A DNA stretch of 20,452 bases from a virus: IMG/VR virus record IMGVR_UViG_3300020190_000002, positions 1 to 20,452 of that record. One strand, written 5' to 3'. Both the position numbers and the translations under genes were made by a program. Below the pieces are notes generated by a model, which saw only the letters and a program-made list of their open reading frames with translations, was not told the origin of the DNA and ran no database searches. This document shows positions 7,527-14,701 of the stretch, in pieces. Position 1 is the first letter of the stretch; every line of letters begins with the position of its first letter.

Positions 7527-8525
7527 ATGGCTAAACAAATCTTCACTACTGGACAGGTACTAACCGCAGCTCAGCTCACATCACTGCAACAAACTGCAAT
7601 GAATGGAGGTGCGGCCTCTAATAAGACCGCCTCATATACTTTGGTTTCCAGTGATGCTGGTACTGCAATCTCCATGACATCTACCAGTGCTACCACAATC
7701 ACTGTCAATACAGGAATTTTTAGTGATGGCGATACAGTCTTAATTCAAAACCTTGGTTCGGGTGACTGTACAATCACAGCGGGTACTGCCACAGTAAATA
7801 CCGCTGGCAGTTTAATTTTGCCGCAATATGATGCTGGTATTTTAAAGTTTGTATCTGCAAGCTCAGCGGTTTTTTATGATTTCATTCAAGTGGGTGCTAC
7901 ATCACCATTAACCACAAAGGGTGATCTGTATGGATTTAGCACATCAGATCAACGCATCCCAATCGGCGCAAACGGAACTATTTTAACTGCAGATAGCACA
8001 GAAAATCTTGGACTCAAGTGGGCAACTGCTGCTTCTGGCGGTGGTATGACATTATTATCTACTACAACTTTAAGTGGTGCGTCGGTTACTATTTCAGGTA
8101 TTAGTGGATCATATAAAACTTTAGAATTACAAATATTTAATGTAACAAACGCTAGTTCTAATGGTTCTTTTAGATGTAACCCAAATAATGAACCTCACGC
8201 AACAGATTTCGTATCTAATAAAGGAACAACAACTTTAAGTATTGATCAAGATGATGTGATAAGATTTAGTGGTGGTGGCGGTACAAATAGTCCAAATAGA
8301 ACTAACAACGAAAATGCTTGGGTTTTAAAAATTTACAATTATGCAAGCACTACAACCCGCAAACCTTACCTTTTAACTGGTGGTTATTACAATGGTTCTA
8401 ATGCTAGGGTTGCAATACATCAATCAGGAATTATTAGATTTACAAGTGCCTTGACTTCATTAGTTATTTCAAATGATGGCGGAAGTTTAAGCACTGGAAC
8501 TGCTTTATTATATGGGGTGTCATAA
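7527..8525 (+). CDS. Tail fibre / receptor-binding protein
   Basis: A 332-residue Ser/Thr/Gly-rich protein with a good ribosome site (TAGGAGAT before the ATG). Three parts are visible. The N-terminal attachment region starts with a FTTGQVLTAAQL motif. A linker at about residues 130-170 (PLTTKGDLYGFSTSDQRI, then GANGTILTADSTENLGLKW) is widespread in phage fibres. The C-terminal part begins GGGMTLLSTTTLSGASVTIS and is rich in short beta segments, as expected of a receptor-binding tip. The sequence shows no enzyme motif. The C-terminal half looks more AT-rich than the surrounding genes, as is common for exchanged host-range domains. It ends with a TAATG overlap to a small protein. Confidence 0.75.
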   Translation: MAKQIFTTGQVLTAAQLTSLQQTAMNGGAASNKTASYTLVSSDAGTAISMTSTSATTITVNTGIFSDGDTVLIQNLGSGDCTITAGTATVNTAGSLILPQYDAGILKFVSASSAVFYDFIQVGATSPLTTKGDLYGFSTSDQRIPIGANGTILTADSTENLGLKWATAASGGGMTLLSTTTLSGASVTISGISGSYKTLELQIFNVTNASSNGSFRCNPNNEPHATDFVSNKGTTTLSIDQDDVIRFSGGGGTNSPNRTNNENAWVLKIYNYASTTTRKPYLLTGGYYNGSNARVAIHQSGIIRFTSALTSLVISNDGGSLSTGTALLYGVS

Positions 8526-8734
8526 TGAGTAAACCAATAATCAGAATACATAATATAGAAACAAATGAAGTTATTGATAGAGAAATGACAGATGCAGAAT
8601 ATGCACAATATCAATTAAACCAAGAAAATGTTGAAGCACGACAAGCCGAAGCGGAAGCAAAGGCAGCACAAAAGGCTGCGCTACTAGAACGCTTAGGAAT
8701 TACCCAAGACGAGGCAAACTTACTTCTGTCCTAG
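8525..8734 (+). CDS. Small fibre-associated protein of unknown function
   Basis: A 69-residue protein coupled to the fibre gene by TAATG. It has a short beta-like start (KPIIRIHNIETNEVIDREMTD), a long Ala/Glu/Gln-rich helix and a conserved-looking end (ALLERLGITQDEANLLLS). Similar small proteins, recognisable by the M-T-D-A-E-Y start of the helix and the L-G-I-T-x-D-E-A end, often follow fibre or receptor-binding genes in aquatic phages. They may act as a chaperone or accessory, but I know of no shown function. Confidence 0.7.
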   Translation: MSKPIIRIHNIETNEVIDREMTDAEYAQYQLNQENVEARQAEAEAKAAQKAALLERLGITQDEANLLLS

Positions 8735-8751
8735 AACAATTCCCCAAGATT

Positions 8752-9225
8752 GTGGCAAAAATAATTGAATTGACCAGCCCAAATGGTTGGCCTGCAAGTA
8801 AAGATCGTAAAGAGATAGGTATTGAAAGTTTTACAGTGCCTGGTACAAAGATCAAGTTTGCATGTGCCAAATCTGTCGCACCCTTACTTGTCAATTTTGC
8901 CAAAGAGTTTAATAATTTAGTTGAGCCGATTGATTGCGGTCAATTAGACGACTGGGGTTATGCCTTCCGACAAACCAGAGGCTCAGACAAAATTTTGAGT
9001 AATCATGCATCTGGCACAGCGATTGATTTAAATGCAATTAAACATCCATTAGGCAAGTCAAATACCTTTACCAAAGATCAGCGTAATATAATAAAGCTGC
9101 TCATAATTAAATACGGACTAATTTGGGGTGGTAATTTCAAAACACGCAAAGATGATATGCACTTTGAAATCGCTTTAAATCCCGAACAGGTGCGTGCCAA
9201 AATAAAAGAGTTAGGATTAAAATGA
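8752..9225 (+). CDS. Endolysin, M15-family D,D-carboxypeptidase/endopeptidase
   Basis: A 157-residue protein read from GTG at 8752, with no strong Shine-Dalgarno sequence. It has the zinc ligands of the M15 (VanY/L-Ala-D-Glu peptidase-like) family: His85 and Asp92 in SNHASGTAIDLN, and His137 in KDDMHFEI, with a catalytic acidic residue expected at Asp134 or Asp135. This family cuts peptide cross-links or stems of peptidoglycan. No signal peptide or separate wall-binding domain is visible, so it probably relies on the holin-like products just downstream. Its stop overlaps the first of these (ATGA). This lysin type with two small membrane proteins is common in actinophages. Confidence 0.88.
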   Translation: MAKIIELTSPNGWPASKDRKEIGIESFTVPGTKIKFACAKSVAPLLVNFAKEFNNLVEPIDCGQLDDWGYAFRQTRGSDKILSNHASGTAIDLNAIKHPLGKSNTFTKDQRNIIKLLIIKYGLIWGGNFKTRKDDMHFEIALNPEQVRAKIKELGLK

Positions 9226-9413
9226 AGATAAGTAAAAAACAAAGAGAGATTTTAAAATCTTACTTGCGCAGCGTTGCAGCTGCATCATTGACTACTGTAC
9301 TTGCTCTGGTCGCAGATATTAGACCAGAATTGAGCATTTTAGCTGGTGCGTTAGTTGCACCTTTGACACGATATTTTGACCCTGCAGATAAATCTTTTGG
9401 AATCAATAGCTAA
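9222..9413 (+). CDS. Holin-like small membrane protein
   Basis: A 63-residue protein coupled to the endolysin (ATGA). A basic N-terminus (KISKKQREILKSYLR) is followed by two hydrophobic stretches, about residues 17-32 and 36-50, separated by DIRPE, and a short polar end. Size, position and topology fit a two-segment holin that opens the membrane for the endolysin. No sequence motif proves it. Confidence 0.7.
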   Translation: MKISKKQREILKSYLRSVAAASLTTVLALVADIRPELSILAGALVAPLTRYFDPADKSFGINS

Positions 9414-9613
9414 TGCAGATGAATGATTGGGCAGCTTTATTGGTCTCACTTTTGACCATCATTGGATCTTTAATCGCCTCTGTTCGGTGGCTGGTAAAAC
9501 ACTATCTTTCAGAGCTAAAAGATGACAAAAATGGTGGTCATAATTTAGAGGGCAGAGTCAGGCGGATTGAAAATAAATTAGACACTCTTTATGAGATCTT
9601 AATTAGTAAATAG
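9413..9613 (+). CDS. Second small membrane protein (holin or lysis accessory)
   Basis: A 66-residue protein with one transmembrane helix at about residues 7-28 and a charged, probably coiled-coil cytoplasmic tail (GRVRRIENKLDTLYEILIS). It overlaps the preceding gene by TAATG. Its layout resembles the second holin-like protein seen in many actinophage lysis cassettes, where it may act as holin, antiholin or regulator. Which of the pair forms the lesion cannot be told. Confidence 0.65.
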   Translation: MQMNDWAALLVSLLTIIGSLIASVRWLVKHYLSELKDDKNGGHNLEGRVRRIENKLDTLYEILISK

Positions 9614-9633
9614 ATCAGGTTTAGGCTTTGACC

Positions 9634-10320
9634 ATGCAAAGCTGTGCAATCGTACCCACTCGGGGTAGGCCATCAAACGCTCATAGATTAGCCAATGCCT
9701 TCAATGAAACTGCAGCATTTTCTCAACTGTACTTTGTTGTTGATAATGATGACCCACTCTGGACTGATTACACCAGACATGAAGAGGTGCTCAATTATCG
9801 CTGTATTAGTTTGGAAAACAAAACAGGTGGCTGTGCTAAATCTTTAAATGATGCCGCAGTTCAACTTTTGGATTTTTGTAATTACCCTGCATTTGATTAT
9901 TTTATTTTTATGGGTGATGATCACTTACCCAAAACAAAAAACTGGGATCAAAGGTTAGTCGAAGCCATAGGTCTTGACCAAGGCATTGCCTATGGTGATG
10001 ATCTTTTGCAAGGTGAGAATCTACCTACAGCTTATGCCATGAGTCGGGAGCTCGTGGTCGAGTTACAGGGTATGACCTTTCCTGGATGCAAACATCTATT
10101 CTTTGACAACTTTGTCAAACAACTAGGTATTGATCTAAAAAATCTTAAATATTGTCCAGATGTCATAATTGAACACTTGCACCCAGTTGCAGGCAAAGCT
10201 GAGGTTGATGAGGGCTACGCCAGGGTCAATCAACCCAAGTGGTATGAAGAGGATTTACTAACATTACAAAAATTTTTAAGAGGTACACAATATGCCGAAC
10301 TCATCCATAAATTCAGATGA
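9634..10320 (+). CDS. GT-A-type glycosyltransferase
   Basis: A 228-residue protein with features of a family 2-like GT-A fold. An N-terminal VPTRGRP at residues 7-13 is typical for nucleotide-sugar binding, a beta strand ends in YFVVDNDDP, and IFMGDDHLP holds a D95-D96-H97 metal-binding motif in the place of the usual DxD. HLHPVAGKAE near the C-terminus is a plausible acceptor or catalytic region. The ATG at 9634 is preferred because TTTAGG (9621-9625) lies 8 bases upstream; a TTG at 9628 is the alternative. It overlaps the epimerase gene (ATGA), so the two are probably co-translated. Likely targets are a virion protein, host surface sugars or phage DNA; the sequence does not say which. Confidence 0.75.
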   Translation: MQSCAIVPTRGRPSNAHRLANAFNETAAFSQLYFVVDNDDPLWTDYTRHEEVLNYRCISLENKTGGCAKSLNDAAVQLLDFCNYPAFDYFIFMGDDHLPKTKNWDQRLVEAIGLDQGIAYGDDLLQGENLPTAYAMSRELVVELQGMTFPGCKHLFFDNFVKQLGIDLKNLKYCPDVIIEHLHPVAGKAEVDEGYARVNQPKWYEEDLLTLQKFLRGTQYAELIHKFR

Positions 10321-11189
10321 ATATTTTAATCACTGGCTCACATGGCTTTGTCGGTAGGGCTTTCCGTAGAGCTTTACCAAATGTTTCATTGACTCTGGTA
10401 GATTTAAAAAACGGCACAGATTGTCGTACCTTTTTTAAGCTAGAGACCAAACAATATGATTTGGTCATACATTTAGCAGCCATTGTCGGTGGTCGAATGC
10501 AGATCGAAGGCAATCCACTTAGTCTTGCAGTTGATCTTGCGATTGATGCTGAGTTTGCGAATTGGTGTTTGCTAACCAGACAGCCCTATGTTGTCTATTT
10601 TAGTTCATCCGCTGCATATCCAATCGAGCTGCAAACCCTTGCAAAAAAACACAAATTAAAAGAAAAAGATTTAGATTTCAAAAAGATTGGCGCACCTGAT
10701 ATGACCTATGGCTGGACAAAATTAACAGGTGAGACTTTGATGCAGTATCTAAGGGATGCAGGCACAAAGGTTTTAGTCTTAAGGCCATTTAGCGGATATG
10801 GTACAGACCAAGATTTAGATTATCCCTTTCCAAGCATTATCCAAAGGGCGATCTTAAATTGTAATCCTTTTGACATTTGGGGCAGAGCTACGACGACCAG
10901 GGATTTTATACACATTGATGATGTTGTAGCCGCTGTCATTACAATGGTTAAAAATGATTGTAATCAAACTCTAAATTTATGCACTGGCCGACCATTGACA
11001 TTTTTACAACTTGCTCAGATTGCCATGCGCACAATCGGAATTGACAAGATGCCTAGATTTAATATCTTGACGGATAAGCCAGCTGGCGTGGCCTATCGGG
11101 TGGGCAACCCTGCCATGATGAGTGATTATTACACACCAAAAATAACAATCGAAGAGGGTGTCCACCGAGCAATCGCAGGGGTAATCTGA
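10317..11189 (+). CDS. NAD-dependent epimerase/dehydratase (extended SDR, GDP-fucose synthase-like)
   Basis: A 290-residue extended short-chain dehydrogenase. The Rossmann motif GSHGFVG (G7, G10, G13) binds NAD(P). The catalytic set is FSSSAAY (Ser96-98) with Y131-x-x-x-K135 in TYGWTK. The segment HLAAIVGG, RPFSGYG and the late TRDFIHIDDVV pattern match nucleotide-sugar epimerases, most like GDP-fucose synthase or GDP-4-keto-6-deoxymannose epimerase-reductase. The product probably supplies or alters the sugar donor for the adjacent glycosyltransferase. Its substrate is not proven, and no partner dehydratase is encoded here, so the host would have to make the precursor. Confidence 0.82.
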   Translation: MNILITGSHGFVGRAFRRALPNVSLTLVDLKNGTDCRTFFKLETKQYDLVIHLAAIVGGRMQIEGNPLSLAVDLAIDAEFANWCLLTRQPYVVYFSSSAAYPIELQTLAKKHKLKEKDLDFKKIGAPDMTYGWTKLTGETLMQYLRDAGTKVLVLRPFSGYGTDQDLDYPFPSIIQRAILNCNPFDIWGRATTTRDFIHIDDVVAAVITMVKNDCNQTLNLCTGRPLTFLQLAQIAMRTIGIDKMPRFNILTDKPAGVAYRVGNPAMMSDYYTPKITIEEGVHRAIAGVI

Positions 11190-11203
11190 TTTAAAATTGA
11201 CCC

Positions 11204-11455
11204 ATGAGTACAAAAAAATCCCCAAAGAAAAAACAGTTTAAACGGCGCAGGACAATCAATAAACCTGTTTTGACCAAACTCGATTACTGGGCTATTTCAG
11301 CCAGTGAGGTTTATGCAGCTTGCCTAAATGCTGGTATGTCCACCGAGATTGCACTCGCTTTTGCTATGGACAAATCAAGTTACCCAGATTGGATAGTTAG
11401 CCCTGATGATCCTCTAAAAAATCCCCTAGATGATTATGATGAGGATGACGATTAA
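11204..11455 (+). CDS. Small charged protein of unknown function
   Basis: An 83-residue protein with a strongly basic start (KKSPKKKQFKRRR), a central helical part (YWAISASEVYAACLNAG, then STEIALAFAMDK) and an extremely acidic end (DDYDEDDD). No Shine-Dalgarno sequence is obvious before ATG 11204. The split charge suggests a nucleic-acid- or protein-binding adaptor, but no family is recognised. Its 3' end overlaps the start of the metallophosphoesterase gene. Confidence 0.6.
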   Translation: MSTKKSPKKKQFKRRRTINKPVLTKLDYWAISASEVYAACLNAGMSTEIALAFAMDKSSYPDWIVSPDDPLKNPLDDYDEDDD

Positions 11456-12218
11456 ACGCGACAAAACAGCCAATGCCAGATACTTAATCTGCAGTGACTT
11501 GCAGATCCCTTTCCAATTTGATGCGGCAATCCGCAATCTAAAAAAATTGGTTAAGGTCTTTAAATTTGACTTAGTGCTTAATGTTGGTGATGAGTTAGAC
11601 CTAAATACTTTGTCCAAATTCAGCCAAGGCAAAGCTGAGTCATTTAAACAAACTTTGGATGCAGATAGGCAACTGTGTCAGGATATTTTGTTTGACCTCA
11701 AAACAGATGTGGTCTCTCGATCAAATCATGGTGATCGGTTGTATAAATCATTGATGGTAATACCAGGGCTGATGGAGTTGCCAGAGCTACAGTACGATAA
11801 ATTTTTAAACTTTGATGACCTGGGTATTTACTACGCTCGCAAGCCTTTTGAGATACCAGGCACAGATTTTGTCTTAGCCCATGGGGATGAAGGCACGCTC
11901 TCGCGTGTTGGTGGTACAACCGCCTTGAATCTTGCAAAAAGATGGGGCAAAAGTTGCATTATTGGCCATACTCACAGAATGGGTTATCAATGCCAATCAG
12001 AGGCCTTTAAAGGGCGTTTAGAGAGGGTTTTGGTAGGGGTCGAGGTAGGACATACCTGCGATATGAGAAAAGTGTCTTATTTGGCTAAATATGGCCAATA
12101 TGCCAACTGGCAGGCAGGCGTGGTGATAATGATGGTTAAGCGTGGCAATGTCTCTTTTGAGATGGTCAGATTTAACACTGATGGCAGTTTTACAGCCATG
12201 GGTAAAGCCTTTGGATAG
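11445..12218 (+). CDS. Calcineurin-like metallophosphoesterase
   Basis: A 257-residue protein with the full metallophosphoesterase motif set: SDLQ (D18, Q20 where many members have DxH), GDELD (D49, D52), SNH (N94, H95), AHGDE (H146) and GHTH (H175, H177). These ligands bind two metal ions. The phage subgroup with Gln in motif I is known to me from other phage genomes, so this is not necessarily an inactivating change. The substrate may be nucleotides, RNA ends or a phosphoprotein. The start is uncertain: ATGs at 11430, 11436 and 11439 are also in frame. ATG 11445 is chosen because it gives the shortest overlap (11 bases) with the previous gene and drops the odd MIMMR start. Confidence 0.85.
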   Translation: MTIKRDKTANARYLICSDLQIPFQFDAAIRNLKKLVKVFKFDLVLNVGDELDLNTLSKFSQGKAESFKQTLDADRQLCQDILFDLKTDVVSRSNHGDRLYKSLMVIPGLMELPELQYDKFLNFDDLGIYYARKPFEIPGTDFVLAHGDEGTLSRVGGTTALNLAKRWGKSCIIGHTHRMGYQCQSEAFKGRLERVLVGVEVGHTCDMRKVSYLAKYGQYANWQAGVVIMMVKRGNVSFEMVRFNTDGSFTAMGKAFG

Positions 12219-12247
12219 TTGCAAATGTAATTGAGGTGTGGTTTAAT
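12219..12247 (+). promoter_or_regulatory. Putative promoter for the early/replication gene block
   Basis: Directly after the metallophosphoesterase stop lies TTGCAA (12219-12224, 4 of 6), a 17-bp spacer and TTTAAT (12242-12247, 5 of 6). The next gene starts at 12284 with GAAGGGAT as ribosome site. The 65-base gap is one of the few real gaps in the genome. A weaker alternative is TTGAGG (12231) with TGTAAA (12254), also 17 apart. Confidence 0.45.
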
Positions 12248-12283
12248 TGCTTTTGTAAATCTATTTGAAGGGATAGGTTACAA

Positions 12284-12556
12284 ATGAAAATTACATCAGA
12301 TCAATTTGAAGCTCTTACTGAGTGTCAAATGGAATGGTCATCTAATGATGGCTGGGCAAAACAATTAAATAGGTTTGAAGACACAATTTGTTGGTCTCAT
12401 AAATTTATTTATTGGGCTGAAAGTTATGCTGCAATAATTTTGGCAACACAATTTTTGAAGCAAAAAAGGTATGACTACAGTATCTCTTTCGATAATGCCA
12501 CTGGTCAGTATTGTTTTACTACCGACTATGCTGCGAGTTGGTTTAAACAATGTTGA
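12284..12556 (+). CDS. Unknown protein, first gene of early block
   Basis: A 90-residue protein, rich in Trp, Tyr and Phe (WSSNDGWAKQL, WSHKFIYWAESYAAIILATQF). It has a plausible Shine-Dalgarno sequence (GAAGGGATAGG) 6-15 bases upstream of the ATG and a putative promoter before it. There are no transmembrane segments, metal motifs or known domains. Small aromatic-rich proteins in this position are often host-takeover or anti-defence factors in phages, but that is only a positional guess. Confidence 0.65.
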   Translation: MKITSDQFEALTECQMEWSSNDGWAKQLNRFEDTICWSHKFIYWAESYAAIILATQFLKQKRYDYSISFDNATGQYCFTTDYAASWFKQC

Positions 12557-12756
12557 CAATTTTGGAAAGTGTTTTGCAAAGCAAAATTGAATTTAGATAC
12601 TTAGCAGATGAAGAGACTTACTTGGCCTACACTACAAATGCTTTGGGTAAGTATGAGGCAACGGCTAAACAGCCACATGAAGCGGTGCGCAAACTCAAGT
12701 CAAATCTATTTACTTTGATGGCAAAATATTTACAGAACAACCTGGTGAGCCATTGA
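12550..12756 (+). CDS. Unknown small protein
   Basis: A 68-residue protein overlapping the previous gene by 7 bases and the next one by 4 (TTGA). It looks like a mixed alpha/beta domain: a possible beta part (IEFRYLADEETYLAYTTNAL) then a helix (PHEAVRKLKSNLFTLMAKYL). No family is recognised. Tight overlap on both sides supports real translation. Confidence 0.6.
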   Translation: MLTILESVLQSKIEFRYLADEETYLAYTTNALGKYEATAKQPHEAVRKLKSNLFTLMAKYLQNNLVSH

Positions 12757-13235
12757 ACGCCGCGACTTATATTGAAAAAGGCTGGAAGGTTTTACCCTTG
12801 CGAGCAAACTCAAAAGAGCCATGTAAGTTTTTAAGGCATGGTTATCTGGATGCCAGTGATGATGTACAAACCCTAAACAAATGGTTCAAGGATGATACTT
12901 TAAACATTGGCCTGGCAATCGTACAGTCAAGCTTAGTGGTCTTAGATTTTGACAAGCGAAATGCCATTGCAAAAAGGGAGTGGCAACATTATTTTACCTG
13001 GTGTATGGAGTTAAATACGCATACAGTTAAAACTGATGATGGGTATCACTTTTATTTTAAAGCTGATCCTGGCCTTAGTTTTAAAGGTAAATTGATTGCA
13101 GGCATTGACATCAAGCACAAAGGATATGTTGTATTGCCACCATCAACTCACCCAAATGGTTCAATTTATACAGTAATGAAGGATGTAGATCCGATTGATC
13201 TACCTGATGGTTTGCGAAAGGTGTTGATCTGGTGA
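12753..13235 (+). CDS. Stand-alone primase-polymerase (Prim-Pol N-terminal) domain
   Basis: A 160-residue protein made only of the bifunctional primase/polymerase N-terminal domain. The N-terminal GWKVLPLRANSKEP matches the family's usual start. VVLDFDKR holds the two acidic metal ligands D65 and D67, TDDGYHFYF the His99 motif, and GIDIKHKGYVVLPPSTHPNG the third motif with D119 and the nucleotide-binding PPS. All catalytic motifs are present. In most phages and plasmids the domain is fused to a helicase, but here it ends right after motif III. It could prime DNA synthesis for host polymerase. The start is TTG 12753, overlapping the upstream stop (TTGA). Confidence 0.85.
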   Translation: MNAATYIEKGWKVLPLRANSKEPCKFLRHGYLDASDDVQTLNKWFKDDTLNIGLAIVQSSLVVLDFDKRNAIAKREWQHYFTWCMELNTHTVKTDDGYHFYFKADPGLSFKGKLIAGIDIKHKGYVVLPPSTHPNGSIYTVMKDVDPIDLPDGLRKVLIW

Positions 13236-13426
13236 TTGTAAAGTATGACAAAACAAGTGGAGCGTATGTAGATGATCAACGCAAACACTTTGTAAAAGCT
13301 TCCCTGATCAGAGCGTTTGCCAAAAAATCAATGGGTGCAACGCAGGTCAGGGGTAGGCTCTCAGCTGCCATGGTTGAGGGTTATTGGTTAGATAATTTTC
13401 AGGAAGGGGTTAAATATGAACTCTGA
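13232..13426 (+). CDS. Unknown small protein after the primase
   Basis: A 64-residue basic protein starting with GTG that overlaps the primase stop (GTGA). It has a helical, Lys/Arg/Ala-rich middle (RKHFVKASLIRAFAKKS, then RGRLSAAMVEGYWLDNFQ). The alternation of basic and hydrophobic residues may fit DNA binding, possibly a helix-turn-helix-like element, but no motif is certain. It may complement the missing C-terminal part of the primase. Confidence 0.55.
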   Translation: MIVKYDKTSGAYVDDQRKHFVKASLIRAFAKKSMGATQVRGRLSAAMVEGYWLDNFQEGVKYEL

Positions 13427-13622
13427 GGTACTAGGTTGGTTGATCACAATTTTACTGGTTGCAATAGTTTTGTTGATCATGAAAGTCACTTGGATCATAG
13501 CCGTTGAACATGGCTTTGACCAAGGATTCAAAAGCGGCTATGAAAGAGGTCGATTTGATAGCCAACAAAAGATGCGCTGGCGAGATCAGGCCAGCTCTCT
13601 GTTTGATGGTGAAAGTAAATGA
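13416..13622 (+). CDS. Small single-pass membrane protein
   Basis: A 68-residue protein with one strong transmembrane helix (residues 4-28, LGWLITILLVAIVLLIMKV) and a charged C-terminal part containing aromatic and Gly repeats (FDQGFKSGYERGRFD). It has a good ribosome site (GGAAGGGG at 13402-13409). It lies in the middle of a replication-type block, so it may tether something to the membrane or act in superinfection exclusion. No function is known. Confidence 0.65.
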   Translation: MNSEVLGWLITILLVAIVLLIMKVTWIIAVEHGFDQGFKSGYERGRFDSQQKMRWRDQASSLFDGESK

Positions 13623-14191
13623 AGCCAGATTTAAGTCAATATGAAGATGCAGCGACTCTGAACAAGTGGTTTATCAATAACTTTCCTTTGGGTCGCATCA
13701 GCTTGGAGATTCGAGAGCTAGATCTTGACAAAGGTATTGTGGTCTTTCAAGGGGATGTGTGGCGTGATACCAATGATGCCAATCCTGCAATTACAAACTT
13801 TGCCAAAGGTGAGCGAGATGAGTACCCAACACACATGCGTAAGTGGTATTTGGAGGACACAGCTACAAGCTGCATTGCTAGATGCTTGATACTGCTCAAG
13901 GGGTCAAACAAGACTGCACCAAAAGAGTCAATGATCGCTGCAACAACTTGGTCAGTTGAGCCAAAGCCTGAGCCAAAGGTTGAGGTTGAGCCACAGGTCG
14001 AAGAGTTGGAGCTGTTAAAAAATCCAATGTGTGAGGGTGGGTTTAGAATGGTGTACAAAAAAGGTGTCTCAGCGACCACAGGCAAACCGTTTGCAGGATA
14101 TGTCTGTGTTTGCAACAATAAATGCAAACCAATCTGGGCATCCCAAAGGGCAGATGGAAGTTTTTACTTTAAAGAGACCATCAATGGGTGA
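13619..14191 (+). CDS. ERF/SSB-like recombination protein with zinc-ribbon-like tail
   Basis: A 190-residue protein coupled to the previous gene (ATGA). In the N-terminal domain (1-110), WYLEDTATSCIARCL (76-90) resembles the E-N-A/C-E-T-S-A-I-G-R-A-L signature of ERF-type single-strand annealing proteins and related phage ssDNA-binding proteins. The identification is by resemblance only and not exact. A Pro/Glu-rich linker (residues 113-132) leads to a C-terminal segment with Cys138, 163, 165 and 169 around a FAGYVCVCNNKCKPIW motif, like the zinc ribbons of topoisomerase tails. The probable role is binding or annealing single-stranded DNA during replication or recombination, alongside the primase. 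Confidence 0.6.
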   Translation: MKPDLSQYEDAATLNKWFINNFPLGRISLEIRELDLDKGIVVFQGDVWRDTNDANPAITNFAKGERDEYPTHMRKWYLEDTATSCIARCLILLKGSNKTAPKESMIAATTWSVEPKPEPKVEVEPQVEELELLKNPMCEGGFRMVYKKGVSATTGKPFAGYVCVCNNKCKPIWASQRADGSFYFKETING

Positions 14192-14354
14192 GTTAGAGAT
14201 GACGGACAAGTATGGATTCAAGCTTGTTTTTACAGATGAGGGCATAGAGGCTGAGATCATCCCTGATAATGAATTATGTTTTGTTTGCTCAGATGCAAGA
14301 TACCTGACAAAAGAGACAAAAAGGATCTGTGTAAATTGTGGCTCAGTTAGATAA
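14184..14354 (+). CDS. Small zinc-ribbon protein
   Basis: A 56-residue protein read from ATG 14184, overlapping the previous gene by 8 bases. The frame is open further upstream, over the previous gene. It has two Cys pairs, C32-x-x-C35 (CFVC) and C49-x-x-C52 (CVNCG), separated by 13 residues, a classic zinc-knuckle or ribbon arrangement. It probably binds nucleic acid or a polymerase subunit. An ATG at 14199 is an alternative start that keeps both Cys pairs. Confidence 0.65.
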   Translation: MGELEMTDKYGFKLVFTDEGIEAEIIPDNELCFVCSDARYLTKETKRICVNCGSVR

Positions 14355-14655
14355 AAATCAAGTCATAATCGCTGCCAATGCCCAGCGTACATCTGTATCA
14401 GCTGCAGAGAAGGTGTATCCACAAACAGGATCTTTGCGCTGCAAGGTATATGAGTTTATAGTTAGGCGAGATCTGTATGGTGCGACTGATCAAGAGATCG
14501 AGAGTTGTCTCAAAATTGATGGCAACACAGTTCGACCAACGCGGTTGAGTTTAGTCCGAGATGGTTTTATTTTTGACACTGGTACAACCAGGAAAAACAG
14601 TAATGGCAATGATTGTATAGTTTGGAGATCAGCCACAGATCAAATGCTTTTGTAA
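14338..14655 (+). CDS. Winged helix-turn-helix DNA-binding protein
   Basis: A 105-residue protein read from GTG 14338, overlapping the previous gene by 17 bases. The pattern LRCKVYEFIVRRDLYGATDQ, EIESCLKIDGNTVRPTRLSL, then VRDGFIFDTGTTRKNSNGND and CIVW matches a winged-helix domain found in small phage proteins. A first helix is followed by the DQEIE turn, a recognition helix TVRPTRLSLVRDG, and a wing with an S/G-R-x-x-x-V-W end. It is a likely transcription or replication regulator, and the only DNA-binding regulator recognised in the genome. Confidence 0.75.
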   Translation: MAQLDKNQVIIAANAQRTSVSAAEKVYPQTGSLRCKVYEFIVRRDLYGATDQEIESCLKIDGNTVRPTRLSLVRDGFIFDTGTTRKNSNGNDCIVWRSATDQMLL

Positions 14656-14701
14656 ATAATTATTACGACACACAGACAATAATTAAAAGAAGGGCAAACT
14701 C

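Noticed and set aside
12553-12581. TTGACA at 12553 as a promoter
   Set aside because: No acceptable -10 at 16-18 bases (GCAAAG), and it lies within coupled coding sequence.
13747-14127. 126-residue minus-strand frame opposite the ERF/SSB-like gene
   Set aside because: Antisense shadow of a gene with clear motifs; Ser/Thr/Gly runs come from the complement of the Pro/Glu linker.
14657-14685. 8-bp A/T inverted repeat as a terminator after the winged-helix gene
   Set aside because: All A/T pairs with a 13-base loop and no T-tract; too weak to support.
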